Positions 13,183 to 24,491 of a stretch of 64,000 nt of DNA are shown here, piece after piece. The stretch is from NCBI GenBank assembly GCA_022661535.1, contig JAKULF010000006.1, positions 496,001-560,000 on the forward strand, read 5' to 3'. Position 1 is the first letter of the stretch, and every line of letters starts with the position of its first letter. This DNA is from Eutypa lata (taxonomy: Eukaryota; Ascomycota; Sordariomycetes; Xylariales; Diatrypaceae). The notes beneath the pieces were generated by a model. That model had not been told where the DNA came from. It made no database searches and saw only the letters and a list, made by a program, of their open reading frames with translations. A program made the position numbers and the translations under genes.

Positions 13183-13290
13183 ATTAAAATTAAATATAAA
13201 GTTAAAGTTAAATATAAAGTTAAAATTAAATAAAAAATTAAAATTAAATAAAAAATTAAAATTAAATAAAAAGTTAAAGTTAAAGTTAAA
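13183..13290. repeat. 18-bp tandem repeat inside the retrotransposon
   Basis: Six consecutive 18-bp units of the type GTTAAAATTAAATAAAAA with few differences. The period is a multiple of three, so the ancestral ORF may have encoded a six-residue repeat, for example a low-complexity linker of a Gag or Pol protein. The original residues cannot be recovered because C/T and G/A are collapsed. Confidence 0.75.
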
Positions 13291-15351
13291 TTTAATAAAT
13301 CGTTTTAATTTTATTATTATATTATTAATAATAAAAAATATATTTATTATTTAATTAATATTCGAGTTATATTTACGTAATTATAATAAATTAAAAATTA
13401 TATTAAAATCGTTTAATAATTATTAATATAAAGTTATTTTTTTTAAATTAAATTAATTATATAATTAATTTTTAAATAATACGTTATTAATTTAATTATA
13501 ATTTTATTAATTAATTATAATATTTATAATTTTAATAAAAATAAATTAAATAAATTTTTTAAATATATAAAATTATTATTTAAAAACTTTATCGAAAAAT
13601 ATTTATTATTAATTATAATATAAATTAATATTATTTTTTTATTAAATCGAATTATTATTATATTAAATAAAAATAATATATTAAAACTTATTAATTATAT
13701 ATATAAATTTTTAAAAGTAAAGTTTTAATAATAATAAAAATACTTTTAATTATGTTTTTTTTAAAAAAGTTAAGCGTTTTTCGTTACGTTATTTTTTTTA
13801 AATAATAATTAAATAACGTTATGCGTTTTTTAAATTATAATTTTTTTTAATAAATTTAAAAAATATAATTATATTTATTATAATATTAATATAAATTTTT
13901 TTTTTATATTAAACTTTTTTTTCGTTATTTAAAAAGTTTTTAAAAAACTTATTTATATTAATTTTATTTAATTTTATAAAATTATTTAATAATAAATTAA
14001 AAATAAAGCGTTTTATATAAAAATTAAATTAATATATATATAAATTTATAAAATATAAAAAGTTTAATTAACGATATTATTAATTAATTATCGAATTATA
14101 TTAATTTAACTTTTAATATCATTATATTTTAATTAATTTACGATATTTATTAATTAATTTTTTAATTTATTATTAACTTTTTTTTAAAACGTAATAATTT
14201 TTAATTTTAATATTAATTTATTTTAATTTATATATTAATTAAAAGTTATTAAAAAATTATTAAAAAGTTTATTATTTTAAATTAAATTACGAAAATTATA
14301 ATATATTATAAAAAGTTCGTTTATAATAATATAAACTTTATTAAAATATATTATTAAATCGATTATATTTTTTTATTTATATAATTATTTATTAAGTTTA
14401 TATAATATTTTATTTATTTTATTTATATAAAATTTAATTTAAATAAAATATTATTTAATAATTATTAAATTATATATATAATATAATCTTTTTATTTAAA
14501 ATAAATAAATTAATTTATTATTAATTTTAAATAAAATATAAATCGTTAATTTATATATTTTTTTTTAATAATTATTAAAGTTTATAACGTTTTTTTAAAA
14601 AACTTAAACGTTAAAAATATATAATTATTAAAATTATAATTCGTTATTATTTTCGTTTATTAAATAATAAAAAATAAATAATAAAATTAAAGTAAAAAAT
14701 TAAACTTAAAATTAATTCGTTTTATTAATTTAAATAAAAGTTATAAAATCGTTATTATTTCGTTTATTTAATTACGATAAATTTATAATAAAATTAAAAT
14801 AATTAAACGTTTTATATAAATCGTTAAAGTTTAATTATTAACGTAATTATTTTATTTTACGTTTTTAGTTTTATACGTTTATATTACGATTTTAATTTAT
14901 TTTTTTATAATTTAAAAACATTATTAAATTTCGTTTTTAATATAAAATTATTAAATAATTTTAATTATAATAATATTAAATTAATCGTATAACGCGTTAA
15001 TTTTAATTTAAATAAATTAAAGTTTTTTTTTAATTATATAAAAATAACGAAAAGAATTTTTTTAACGTTATAATTTAAATAATATATTAAACGAATAAAG
15101 TTTATTATTAATTCGTTAACGATTATTATAAAAATTAAAAAATTATTAAAAAATACTTAAGTTAAAATATATATATTTAAATATTTCGTTTATTAAAAGT
15201 AATTTATTAACGAAATATTCGTATTTAACGTAAAACTTATATAATTTATATTATTTAATAAAGGTTTTATAATGATTTAATAATATTTTAATATTATATT
15301 TAAAATATAATAAAAAGCGTTTATTTTATTTTATTTATAAGTATAATAAAT

Positions 15352-15501
15352 TATTACGGCATTAATAAATTATAAAGTTAAAATAAGTATATTGTTGTTA
15401 TATAAAAAAAGAAAAAAAGAAGTTTAATTAAGTAGCGCGTAACGTTATTATATATACAGGAATCCGGTGTGGGCCCGTGCACTCCACTTGGTGCCGTGAC
15501 A
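15352..15501. repeat. Right LTR (150 bp), half RIP-mutated
   Basis: The first 100 bases, facing the element interior, carry 22 C-to-T or G-to-A changes relative to the left LTR. The last 50 bases are unmutated and keep GGGCCCGTGCACTCCACTTG. The RIP boundary thus falls within this LTR. Confidence 0.9.
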
Positions 15502-15506
15502 AATGC
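15502..15506. repeat. Target-site duplication (right copy)
   Basis: AATGC directly after the right LTR, identical to 8016-8020. Confidence 0.9.
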
Positions 15507-16342
15507 ATAAGCGTTTACTGCAAGGTCCTTGAACTCGACGACCCCAAGCATGACGGCATCATCCCAACATCTGAGGACAGAACCCACTTCGTTTCTTTGG
15601 GGAAGTTCAAGATACACTTGACAACAGAAACGGCTTAAGCTGGACTTCCAGCATGTTCAGTGAATCCGCCGATGAACATACAACCTTGAAGGTTCCTAAA
15701 AATTGAGCTAAAACTTGGGTATTTCGATGTTGTAAGGTTAGGAAGGTGCAATGCGTACTGAGCTGTACATACGCACATACCTACATACTTACCTACCTGT
15801 AAGAACACTACACCTACATAGGTACATATGTATGTACTTGCTTGCTCCTTTAGACTTCAACCTTCGATCATCACAACAACACAACCACACTTAGCTGCAA
15901 CAAACACTGAATTGCTTTCATACCACCCTTTCCGTCCTCTATTCCCCAAATAAGTCTAAAGCTTTTAGTACGCAAAATACAAATAGCCGATGGAATTCTG
16001 TCGTGGGACTTTATATGGTAGCCATTAAATATGCGGTTCGTCCTACCAGATCTTCCTTCCATCGACGGGTAAAAGCCAGTCTTCGACCTGTGATCGACGA
16101 ATTAAGCATAAATCAACCAATCAACAATTACTCCACGGTTGTTGGTTTTCTATCAATAATGGCTCACGAGGGGACTGCTTGCACCCCGTACCTAGCAGGC
16201 CACAGCTAGGTCGAAATTACCTTACACTCCGACTTTAGGACTTGACTGAAACTTGTCCGGGACCCAGGCTTGAAGCGGCCTGTTTTCTTCTATCCTGCAA
16301 AGCCAATTCAGTGTATTGCTTTTGCTTATTGCTCTCGCTATC
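15507..16342. other. Spacer between retrotransposon and HET pseudogene
   Basis: There is no supported gene. An open stretch of about 40 codons on the plus strand (15502-15624) begins at the insertion site, but it has no recognisable domain and a stop codon lies in frame across the reconstructed empty site. A cluster of ACCTAC/GTAGGT words lies at 15780-15835. Confidence 0.4.
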
Positions 16343-17766
16343 ATGGCTTCAATCAAAGACCTGCTCAAAGACCTAGCCAGATTGAACTGGGGCTATGCTG
16401 GGGACTGGATGGCAACAAGCTTAGATGAAGGGCATCCCGGCTGACAGCAACGCCCAAAACTACCCTGTCGTCGACACAGCCTATTTGGGATGACTTCATT
16501 GATGAAAAGAGACGCTACTTTCGACGATTCATCACCGAAGCTCCCACTACACCTTTCATCATCAAGGACTTCATCATCAATAATACGTCCACAAAGGACT
16601 GTTCGACTCATTACAATTTCTACCCGAAAGATTCCGGTAAGATGAAAGAGAATCTAATGATACGAAGGTTACTAACTGAAAATAGATGCTTGTGCGCCGT
16701 AGTTGAACCTCTGGCGCCGCCAATTTTGGTCCAATGATAGATATGTCAGCAACACGTCTGGGGCGACTGAACAGTCTCATTGAAAATCGCGCCAAGAGAT
16801 CATATCCTCAACAACTAACCCATATCTACCAACACGCCTTATTGGCGTTGGTTCAAATGTGTCTGCTCACCCAGGAGTCGTGGGCCACTACTGATTATCT
16901 CAAGAGATTATCAACCCCTATTTACACCTCACGATCACGAGGAGAAGAGATATTTAGCTCTAAGCTACTGTTGAGGCCCAAATAACATGCGCATAGGCAG
17001 CTGAAGATAGCAAACGATTCACTCAAAGATCACCTCGGGCATATTGGGTTTGAAGAACTACCCAGGACCATCGTGGATACCATTGAAGTTACCTGAGAAC
17101 TCCGGATTCGATGTATCTGGGTAGATGCTCTCTGCATAATCCAAAGGGACAAAGATGACTGGGAAAGAGAAACATTTAAAAGGTTCAATATTTACACCAA
17201 CAGCTATCCCATACTCTGCGTTCTGCGAGGTAACAATTGTCTAAATGGGTTTGTGGAGAGAGGGAATCAGAGGCCAACACTACGAGTCAACTTTCACTCC
17301 CAGCTGGATGTTTCGACCTCCGGAAGCCTACATCCGCGTATGCTGCAGTCACCTAGAAGGAACCTCAAAGAAGCGAACAGACTATAGAAATGTCCTGTCA
17401 GTACTGTAGATAAACCGGCACGTGACGAGATCGACCACGCAGCTTGGGGCATACGTGGGTGGACCTTCAGGAAGCTCAACTCCCCCTACATAAAATCCCT
17501 TTCCGATGACCATATGTTCCACATACGTCGTGGAGCGTTTTAAGAATCAGAAGACTAGTCGGAGTTAGACGATCCCCTGGAGCCAAATCTTCCCAATGCC
17601 TTGGGTGCGGGACAAGCCTGACGTCGACATCATCTTGAGAAGCTAGTACACCATTGTAGAGAGATCTTCTCTGGAGCCCCAACGCATGAAAAGAGCCTCG
17701 GGCCTACATACAAGCCTTCACCGATGAGTACCTATGTTATGCCGTCGTGGAGCTGGATATATGCCG
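16343..17766 (+). pseudogene. HET-domain (heterokaryon incompatibility) protein, degraded
   Basis: Translation of the plus strand in changing frames recovers the order of a HET protein. A start-like MASIKDLLKDLARLNWGYAG lies at 16343. The HET core follows: LPRTIVDTIEVT, then a TGA stop, then ELRIRCIWVDALCIIQRDKDD (about 17070-17160) and NIYTNSYPI. Next is DEIDHAAWGIRGWTFRKLNS (about 17427-17485), which corresponds to the RGWTFQE motif. The C-terminal signature MPSWSWIYAA lies at 17739-17768. Several stops and frame changes separate these blocks. The TGA in the core fits a CGA arginine codon changed by C-to-T mutation, since arginine is usual there. HET proteins trigger cell death when genetically different hyphae fuse; this copy cannot make one. 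Exact ends are uncertain, and introns could hide some of the apparent frame changes but not the in-core stop. Confidence 0.75.
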
Positions 17767-18487
17767 CATACCCACTCAGCTAGGTCTCGGGTGTTGGGGT
17801 AGGCATCATAGTCTCGCGGTAGAATTTAAATAGGAAAGGCGGAGGTTATGGTAAACGATACGAACCTATATGGACAGGTGCCTTTGGGTACTTGTTGCTA
17901 TCAGCCTGTCGAACTTCTGGGAGGCCTAATGCTACCGAGGCTCTAGACTAAGGACAGACATGACTAGGCATCATCTTTCACTATACTCTGTGGTCGGCAG
18001 GCAGGGAGTACATCGCACACTTCCACCTTGATCGAGAGTTTAGAGGAGCTCAAAACTCGTCTGGTTATCCAGATGGGCCGACAGACTACCCGCTTCATAT
18101 GGCCATCATATCGAATTCAAGTCTCAACAAGCCAAACATGGACAGCTGTCCTCACATAACTGGCCTAGAGACCATGCTTGGCTTTCAAGCCATAAAGGCA
18201 AAGAATGAAAATGGATTCAAGAAGGTTGACCTGTTCTTTTCCGAGACTGGGATGTGAGAAGTCTTTCACTTTCTTTGATGCTCAGATGGGTAATTGGCCA
18301 CGCAACAGTCTACTTATACTGAGATTAGATATTGTGTCAATCATTAAATTTGATTCTGTGCAGAGCTTGTTTCAACATCATAGCCTGTCCCTAGAAACAA
18401 ACCCCTTGTCCCCACATCACCCCTGACTACATCTTCTTCTGCCTAGTTATCTACTTCTCTACGCCTTCAGCAATGTACATGAGTTCT
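17767..18487. other. Gene-free stretch downstream of the HET pseudogene
   Basis: Probably includes the eroded 3' end of the HET relic up to about 18.2 kb, followed by the 3' flank of the convergent BCS1-like gene. No intact ORF is supported. Confidence 0.4.
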
Positions 18488-20184
18488 TCAACAGTCGCCA
18501 TTCTCGATCTTCTCAGCCTCGATCACATCCTCAGCTTTCTTTCTCTTCTGCACAACTGAAACTGGCGTCTCCTCGTCGATCCAAGCGGAGATATTTCTGG
18601 CTGCCCCTTCCGGGTCGGCTCGGTAGTAGAGAAGATATTCTTGGAGCTGAGCGGGCGTCACCGTGTTAACCGGGACCTGTCTGCTGAACTCCTTGGAGAG
18701 CCTTTCGCGTTTAGCATCATCCACCGCGGAGTGGGAAGATGAGGGGCTTGCATCTCGTTCCACCATTCCGATGCAAGATCCATCCACGCTGTAGTCCCCA
18801 CCGCCCGTAACGGTATTAGTAGTTTCGGGTGCGGTCATTCTCATGAACATCTGCTGGGCGCTGTCTGCAGATACGTGGCCGAGGTAGATCTCCTTATCGA
18901 TGCGTCCGCGCCTGATGAGCGCCTCGTCCAGGCTCTCGGGCTCATTGGCAGTCATGATGACGATGCGGCCCTCCTGAGAGGTCACGCCATCGAGTACGTT
19001 AAGGAGACCGGAAAGCGTGCAGGAGTTTTGGGGCTTCCCTCCCTGCTTCTCCGCTCCCGCCCGATCTCGCTTCATCCCCACGGCATCAATGTCTTCCAGC
19101 AGCACGATGCACCTGGGGTCTAGTTGGTTGAATAGCGCGGCGAGGACACGATCGCTATCGATGCTCGGTAGGCGTAGAATGTAGAGTGGGAGCCCGATAG
19201 ACCCCGCGATGGCGATGGCGAGGGACGTCTTGCCAGTTCCCGGGGGGCCGTAGAAGAGGTATCCTCGCCTGTACGGGATGGCCTGAGAGACGTAAAATCG
19301 CCGGGTGCGCGGCTCGAGGTAGTTCTGCACGTCGTGGAGGAGCTCTGACTTGATGTTCTTGCTCAGATGGATCGTGTCCAAGGGGCGTATGGGCATCAAC
19401 GCCTTCTGGTCCCACATGCAGTGGCCGCCGGAGGAAAAGCGGACGACGACGAAGGACTCCTTCTGGTCCTTGGCGAATGCGCGACAGGCGACGAGGAAGT
19501 CCTTGATGGGAGACGCCGAGCGCCCGAGGCACATGATTTTCAAGGTCTCGTGGTCCGTGTAGACAGGCACGCCAGTGTCATAATCCATGACGGGTGGTGA
19601 GCGCGACCGGTTGTACTCAAGGCAGAAGGGGCGCCGCTTGTAGAAAAACACTAGAGCATCTAACATCAGTAACTCTCTCTTGTAGATATTCTAGCGAGGT
19701 ATGGGAGTTATTCAGCAGCCCCTTTCGGCACGTTTAAGCACCTAAATCAGCTACTAAAGGGCACAAACAAACCCTGAAATTACTTACAAGTGTTGCGCAA
19801 CGCCGGGAGATAGCGGATGTTCTCCATGCCGCTGCCAGTCTTGCCCGCCGAGGTGTGCCGATGGTCCGACTTGGCCGAGCAGGCATTGAGGACGCGAGTC
19901 TGCTGGCGTACCAGGACATTGACGGCGACCCAGTTCAAGACCTCGCCTTTCAGGCGTTCATCTTGGACGACGATGCTGGAGGTGAGGAGCCTGGTCACAA
20001 ATCGCGTGGGCGACGCGCTCAGTCCCGGGATTCGGGCCCAGTTCTGGAAGACAAACGCCCACAGAGACAGAATGAGCGCCGTAGTAGTTCCTGAGCCTCG
20101 CTGGCGCCAGAGGTTAAGAAGGTGTCTGACCGCTCTGATGGCGAGCGGCCCAAGGAGGTCAGTTGTCACTTCGGGCATGGCCAA
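18488..20184 (-). CDS. BCS1-like mitochondrial AAA ATPase
   Basis: Two exons on the minus strand (20184-19788 and 19659-18488, donor GTAAGT) join into 522 residues. A probable membrane segment (ALILSLWAFVFQNW, about residues 36-50) precedes a BCS1 N-terminal-type region (RNTYALVFFYKRRPF near the exon junction). The AAA module follows with Walker A GPPGTGKTS, Walker B IVLLEDIDAVG, and the second region of homology MTANEPESLDEALIRRGRIDKEI with arginine fingers. All catalytic residues are present. BCS1 proteins sit in the mitochondrial inner membrane and move the folded Rieske Fe-S protein across it. Filamentous fungi carry many diverged paralogs of unclear role, and this one, with a long C-terminal tail (about residues 400-522) and a location next to repeats, is more likely such a paralog than the housekeeping BCS1. 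The start is the first ATG before the membrane segment. Confidence 0.85.
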
Positions 20185-23100
20185 TGCAGTTATATGGGAA
20201 TAAGTGAGGGTGCCGGCTGCGTCAAAAGTTGCTCCCCTTTCTCTTTTACCTCTGTAAAAATGAAGAAAGTCTCATGCTACGAAGGTTGGGTGCAATCAGC
20301 TTTTCAACTTCATACCTTGAGCACAAATGTGCTTTTTAAGTAGTTGCGGATGCCAGGAAACCCGAGGTTAAGGGGACAAAGAATAGGCATATAGATCAAG
20401 CAAGTATAATCGTGAGTGTTAGGCTATATTACAGTGTATTTCTCTTCTGCTATACCTTGCAGGAGTTCCACAGACATGTTTTGGTTGATAACAAAGGTGT
20501 CTTATTCCCATGACCACCCTCTTCGTGACCGCTGACTCTGTCCCTGCAGTAAAGTGAGACTTCATGTATGCCGTATCTGTAGGAACCCTCTGTATGCTTC
20601 CAATACACAGGTGGGTGAGTCATGTATCTAGATGCTACGAAGAAGCTTGCAGAGAGTTCCGGAAGGATTCGGTTTGCAAAAGGCGCTGAACTTTTCAAAA
20701 ATCCGGAACACGCAGGAGGATCAGTTCTTGAGGTGCGTTTCCTATGGCTCGTGTGCAGAACACATTTGCCAGGCTAGAATTATATACTGTGAGAAACAGT
20801 ACTAAGTAGGTAGGAAAGGAAGCGTAGTGTTGAGGTTGACTCATACGTTCATCATTTTCGCATGTAGTCCAGTTAGGACCGAGGTGTACGACATGTGCTG
20901 CCCACTTACATATAGTTAGCAAGTGAGGTGATTTTAAACTTGCATACGGACTTCGTGTGGAATATATAGATCTTATTATATCTATTAGGTATATCAAGCC
21001 ATTGCTCATAGTTCTAGGGGTACCGTATATGTGATTTTATGACAATGTAATAGGTAAACAACTATGGTGCTTATCTCCCCCGACGGTTGCTTGTGGAAAA
21101 GTTTACACCATGCTGCAGTTGATGATCTAAACACTTGCGTAGAGTTAGCCTGCTAAGTATAGGAATGTCAGCTTTCTCTGTATTTAGACATTGTAGATAA
21201 AATGACATTTTCGAACCCCTAGTCCACGATATCCATTGCAACAGTGATGTCAGGGGGCTAGCTTGATCATAAGTTTCACCATAGAAACCATATATTCCTT
21301 CCAATGATTGATACTGCCCTCACTTTGGCTTTGATCTTGGTCGACAAAGCGACCTTAAGAGTAAGCAGTTTACAAGGTCCATAATCGCTATGGAGGGTTT
21401 AACTGTAAAGTTACCTTTTGATGCCCCTTATTGCCCATAGAGCTTAACTTATGTCCCATTAGTTCTTGAATGCGACGTTTATCATTTGAGGCGGGTCAAC
21501 TGTCTTGACTTGGACACGAAAAGTGTATAAGAGTTTCTACAAAGACCAACCGTGATGGGAAGGACGGGCTATAACCCTGGTCCTACAGTCAGGGCATAGA
21601 CGATATCGATGGAACGTGAGAATCGTCAATGAGAGCATCAACGGGATACACCCTGAAGCTGGCGCTGACCTGGCCCTCTGCGATAATATTCGGAAGAGTA
21701 CAGGCTCAATGGATGTGACGCCGTTTCTCACTCCAGACCAAAATGCCGCCCCCGGAAATCATCGAGATCGAAGCATATTTGGAACCACACCTCAGCACAT
21801 CTGGGCGCAAACTGCATTCTGCCAACACAAGCAATATATAGATCTAAGGAGGTCCATGCTGAAGGCCGAGGCACACCCGAGGAAAGAACGACTGCAAGAC
21901 TAGGACGACTGGGAAACTTGCGAACTCGAGGCACAAGCTTGGGTAGGATAGGCTGTTTAAAGAATAGTTGATTTACGAGCAAAAGGCAAAAGGCCTCAGG
22001 GGCATTTGGAGAGGAAGAACAACAGGAAAGTTGTGTACCTACTTGCAGAAGTTGGCGGGGCGCAAAGCTGAAGACGAGGCGTCTTGGTGGTAACAAGTTA
22101 ATTATCTAGTAGCCTAGAATGGAAATCTTTACATCAACTGTATCGTTAGAGATGGATAGATATCTTGCTTGCATGCCTGCTGAGGTCGGAGTAACGTCAT
22201 TGTCCTTAAGCGAGAAGCGGTGGACCCTTCACGATGATAACGTAACGGGCCATCCCACCTATCCCCACGTCACGTTGACTGACCGCAAGTGCTTGCATAT
22301 CAAGGACCTACTCTACGTAAATCCTGTTGTATCGAATGACATAATAGCCTCTCCATTCCCGACTTGAAGTCTAGCCAGGTCCACAGGTCGAACTATTGAA
22401 ATCTGTGTGTATGTAGTTAGGACCCGCTCGCTTGGTGACTGAGCTATCATCTATCTCCGCATCGCTTCAGCTGGATCTAGACCTAGGGAGAGATCGCACA
22501 CGTGCTGCATCTAGAAAGTTACCTCTTATCTGGGCATGCCAGGAAAAAAAATTTTGATGGTCAGATTCGGTGAACGTCAATCCCGGAGCAGTTGTCGTCT
22601 CCTAAGACCAAACTAAGAGATGCGATGATGCAAAACTCTATCGGGAATGGAGCTGGTCTACACATTAATGGGTGTAGCAGCAGGTGCTAAAATTGATAGA
22701 CTTCGTCTATCTGAATGTATGACAACATGGAAGGTTTAGCTAAGTGAGCCGGTTCACGGTAGGGCTTAAGCCCCGGCAAGGGTGCTCACATCTTGGGCAC
22801 CGAGCGGGTTAACAAGTAGACTAGATGTAGATATTTGCGCAACAATATTGGCAAGATCTCACCACTGCCATATGTTGTAATCATAAATGAATAAGAGGAC
22901 TGGTCATCCGGGACGAGAGACGCATCTTTTATCGAAGGCCAATGATAAACTAAACCTATGCGACAGATACGAAATGCGAAAAAATATACGACTGACTACT
23001 GACTACCTGATACTTAGTTAACTAGGTGTGCCGGGTACTTATATAATGTGGGCTTGCCGTTGCCGTTCTGCCGCCCGGTCCAAGTACGCGTAGTACGTCG

Positions 23101-24079
23101 TAGTTAGTTAGTGAAAGGGCCGGATCAGCCGTGATGACGAAAAAAAAAGCTAAGGTTTTGAGGTTTTGGCGTCGTTGTGCGGCTCATGACACACACGCAC
23201 GTCGCACACAGCACAGCCCTGACAGCATCGACTGACAGACCGGCCGGATTTGCAACAAAGTCCCCCAGCGGGAAAGGCGGGGCGTTTCCTGGTGCTCAGG
23301 GTTCTTGCGGCAGCACCTTTGTCTCATACATGGCGACCCATGAGCGAATCGTGTGGGATCTGTGGGTGCCGTCGCATAACATCGACATTGTGCACAAACA
23401 AAGTGACAAACAAACAAAAACGTTTTGGTTTCTACGTCTTCCGAGCTTTGCGGTGTGCATGTTATGTTGGTAAGTAGGTACCTAAGGTAGATACAATGCC
23501 ATAGGAGGTATGTAGGCAAGGGGAGGTATTGTATGTACATGTATGACGGGGTCGATTTGGTAGCGACCCGGTTCTGTCGGATCGAAAATAGAACCAACAG
23601 TGATGAGCGCGCGCTTCTTTTTTCTTTTTTCTCTCTTTTTTTTCCCTTTTCCTACGTCTAGATTACACATGCCAATGCTTCACTGACCCGTTTTGGGGAT
23701 CGCCCACCCTCTAATTGCCGCTTTGTTTCGCTGAGCGGAGCCTGCTAGCGAATCGTCCAGATCGGTTCCAAGGGTCACCTCGGCCTCACTGAGACCAACT
23801 AGCGTATGACGTTGCAAGCGCCCGGCTGGCTGGCTGGCTGGCTGGCAGGCAGGCTGGCTGCAACCCCTAACTTAGGTATGTACTACTCTATAAGGCGCAT
23901 GCTTCCTGCTCATCCGGACACACACACACAGGCGGTGCGGTTACACCGGAGTAAGAATAATTTGAGTTTCTTTTGTGTTCTATGTTGCAGTGCAGCAAGT
24001 TTAAAATAAAATAAAAAGTCATCTCCCCCCCCCATTTCCTACAACATTCCATATTACATCAGACGAGCACGAATAAGAT
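20185..24079. other. 3.9-kb gene-poor region
   Basis: Only short ORFs without recognisable domains or plausible splice partners on either strand. Base composition is near that of the first kilobases. A CTGG microsatellite lies at 23824-23860. The segment from about 23.6 kb on is probably the upstream region of the small membrane-protein gene. Eroded genes may hide here, but I could identify none. Confidence 0.4.
23824..23860. repeat. CTGG/CAGG microsatellite
   Basis: An imperfect tetranucleotide array of about nine units (GGCTGGCTGG.., with two CAGG variants) about 340 bp upstream of the small membrane-protein gene. Confidence 0.8.
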
Positions 24080-24091
24080 ATATATATATAT
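24080..24091 (+). promoter_or_regulatory. TATA-like element
   Basis: ATATATATATAT about 107 bp upstream of the ATG at 24198, followed by a pyrimidine-rich stretch and a long A tract (about 24157-24174) just before the start codon. Position fits a core promoter; this is positional inference only. Confidence 0.4.
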
Positions 24092-24197
24092 CCCGGACAC
24101 CATACATCTCTACCACGCGAGTCACAGTCCCCCTGTCGCCGCCGAACAGAAGGAAAGAAAAAAAAAAAAAAAAACGACGAACTACGCCAAATCTACC

Positions 24198-24491
24198 ATG
24201 GTCAACCTCATAGGAACCGTCGTTGGAATCGTCGTAGCCGTGATAGTGTTCACGGCTATCGTCCTCGTCCTGTCTCTGTACTGGCAGAAGATCTTCGGCC
24301 GGGTCTCCACGGAAGAGAAATACAGCGGCTCTGCGTCTGACATCGAGAAGGGGTGGCCGAAGTCGCGGGACTCGACGGCCGACTCGACCTGGACAGTTCC
24401 CACCCCGGGAACGTCACCGCGGTCGTCAAGAACCAGCGACGACCCGGCCATGCAGAAGGCCTATATCAAGAACGAAAAGCAATACAGCTAA
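24198..24491 (+). CDS. Small single-pass membrane protein, unknown function
   Basis: An intronless ORF of 97 residues. Residues 4-28 form one strongly hydrophobic segment (IGTVVGIVVAVIVFTAIVLVLSLYW), followed by QKIFGR and a hydrophilic tail rich in Ser, Thr, Asp and Lys with acidic and basic patches. With no cleavage-type polar end it looks like a signal anchor with a short lumenal end and a cytosolic or extracellular tail of about 65 residues. Support for a real gene is the TATA-like element, a favourable start context (ACC ATG G), and codon composition more GC-rich than its flanks. I do not recognise a family. Confidence 0.6.
   Translation: MVNLIGTVVGIVVAVIVFTAIVLVLSLYWQKIFGRVSTEEKYSGSASDIEKGWPKSRDSTADSTWTVPTPGTSPRSSRTSDDPAMQKAYIKNEKQYS

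Larger units (their letters stand above)
8021..15501. mobile_element. Complete LTR retrotransposon, inactivated by RIP
   Basis: The element is delimited by two 150-bp direct repeats beginning TGTTACGGC and ending GTGCCGTGACA (mutated variants on each side). These give TG..CA termini and a 12-bp terminal inverted motif. A perfect 5-bp duplication, AATGC, flanks it at 8016-8020 and 15502-15506, as retroviral-type integration produces. The 7.2-kb interior is almost only A and T in both strands, with no ORF longer than noise. Remaining C and G sit mainly in CpG, while CpA and TpG are nearly absent, the signature of repeat-induced point mutation. Gag/pol domains are unreadable, so copia versus gypsy and the coding strand cannot be decided; LTR length and TSD fit either. 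It must have been present in more than one copy when it was mutated. Confidence 0.92.

Noticed and set aside
15502..15624. Forty open codons right after the retrotransposon, possibly the 3' part of a gene split by the insertion
   Set aside because: In the reconstructed empty site the frame is closed by a stop at the junction, and the peptide matches no family I know.
19155..19600. Long overlapping ORFs on both strands within the BCS1-like gene
   Set aside because: They are shadows of a GC-rich coding exon; the frame with Walker A and B motifs is the real one.
21180..21240. T-loop-like GGGGTTCGAA on the minus strand, considered as a tRNA
   Set aside because: No matching D-arm, anticodon arm or acceptor stem could be folded around it.
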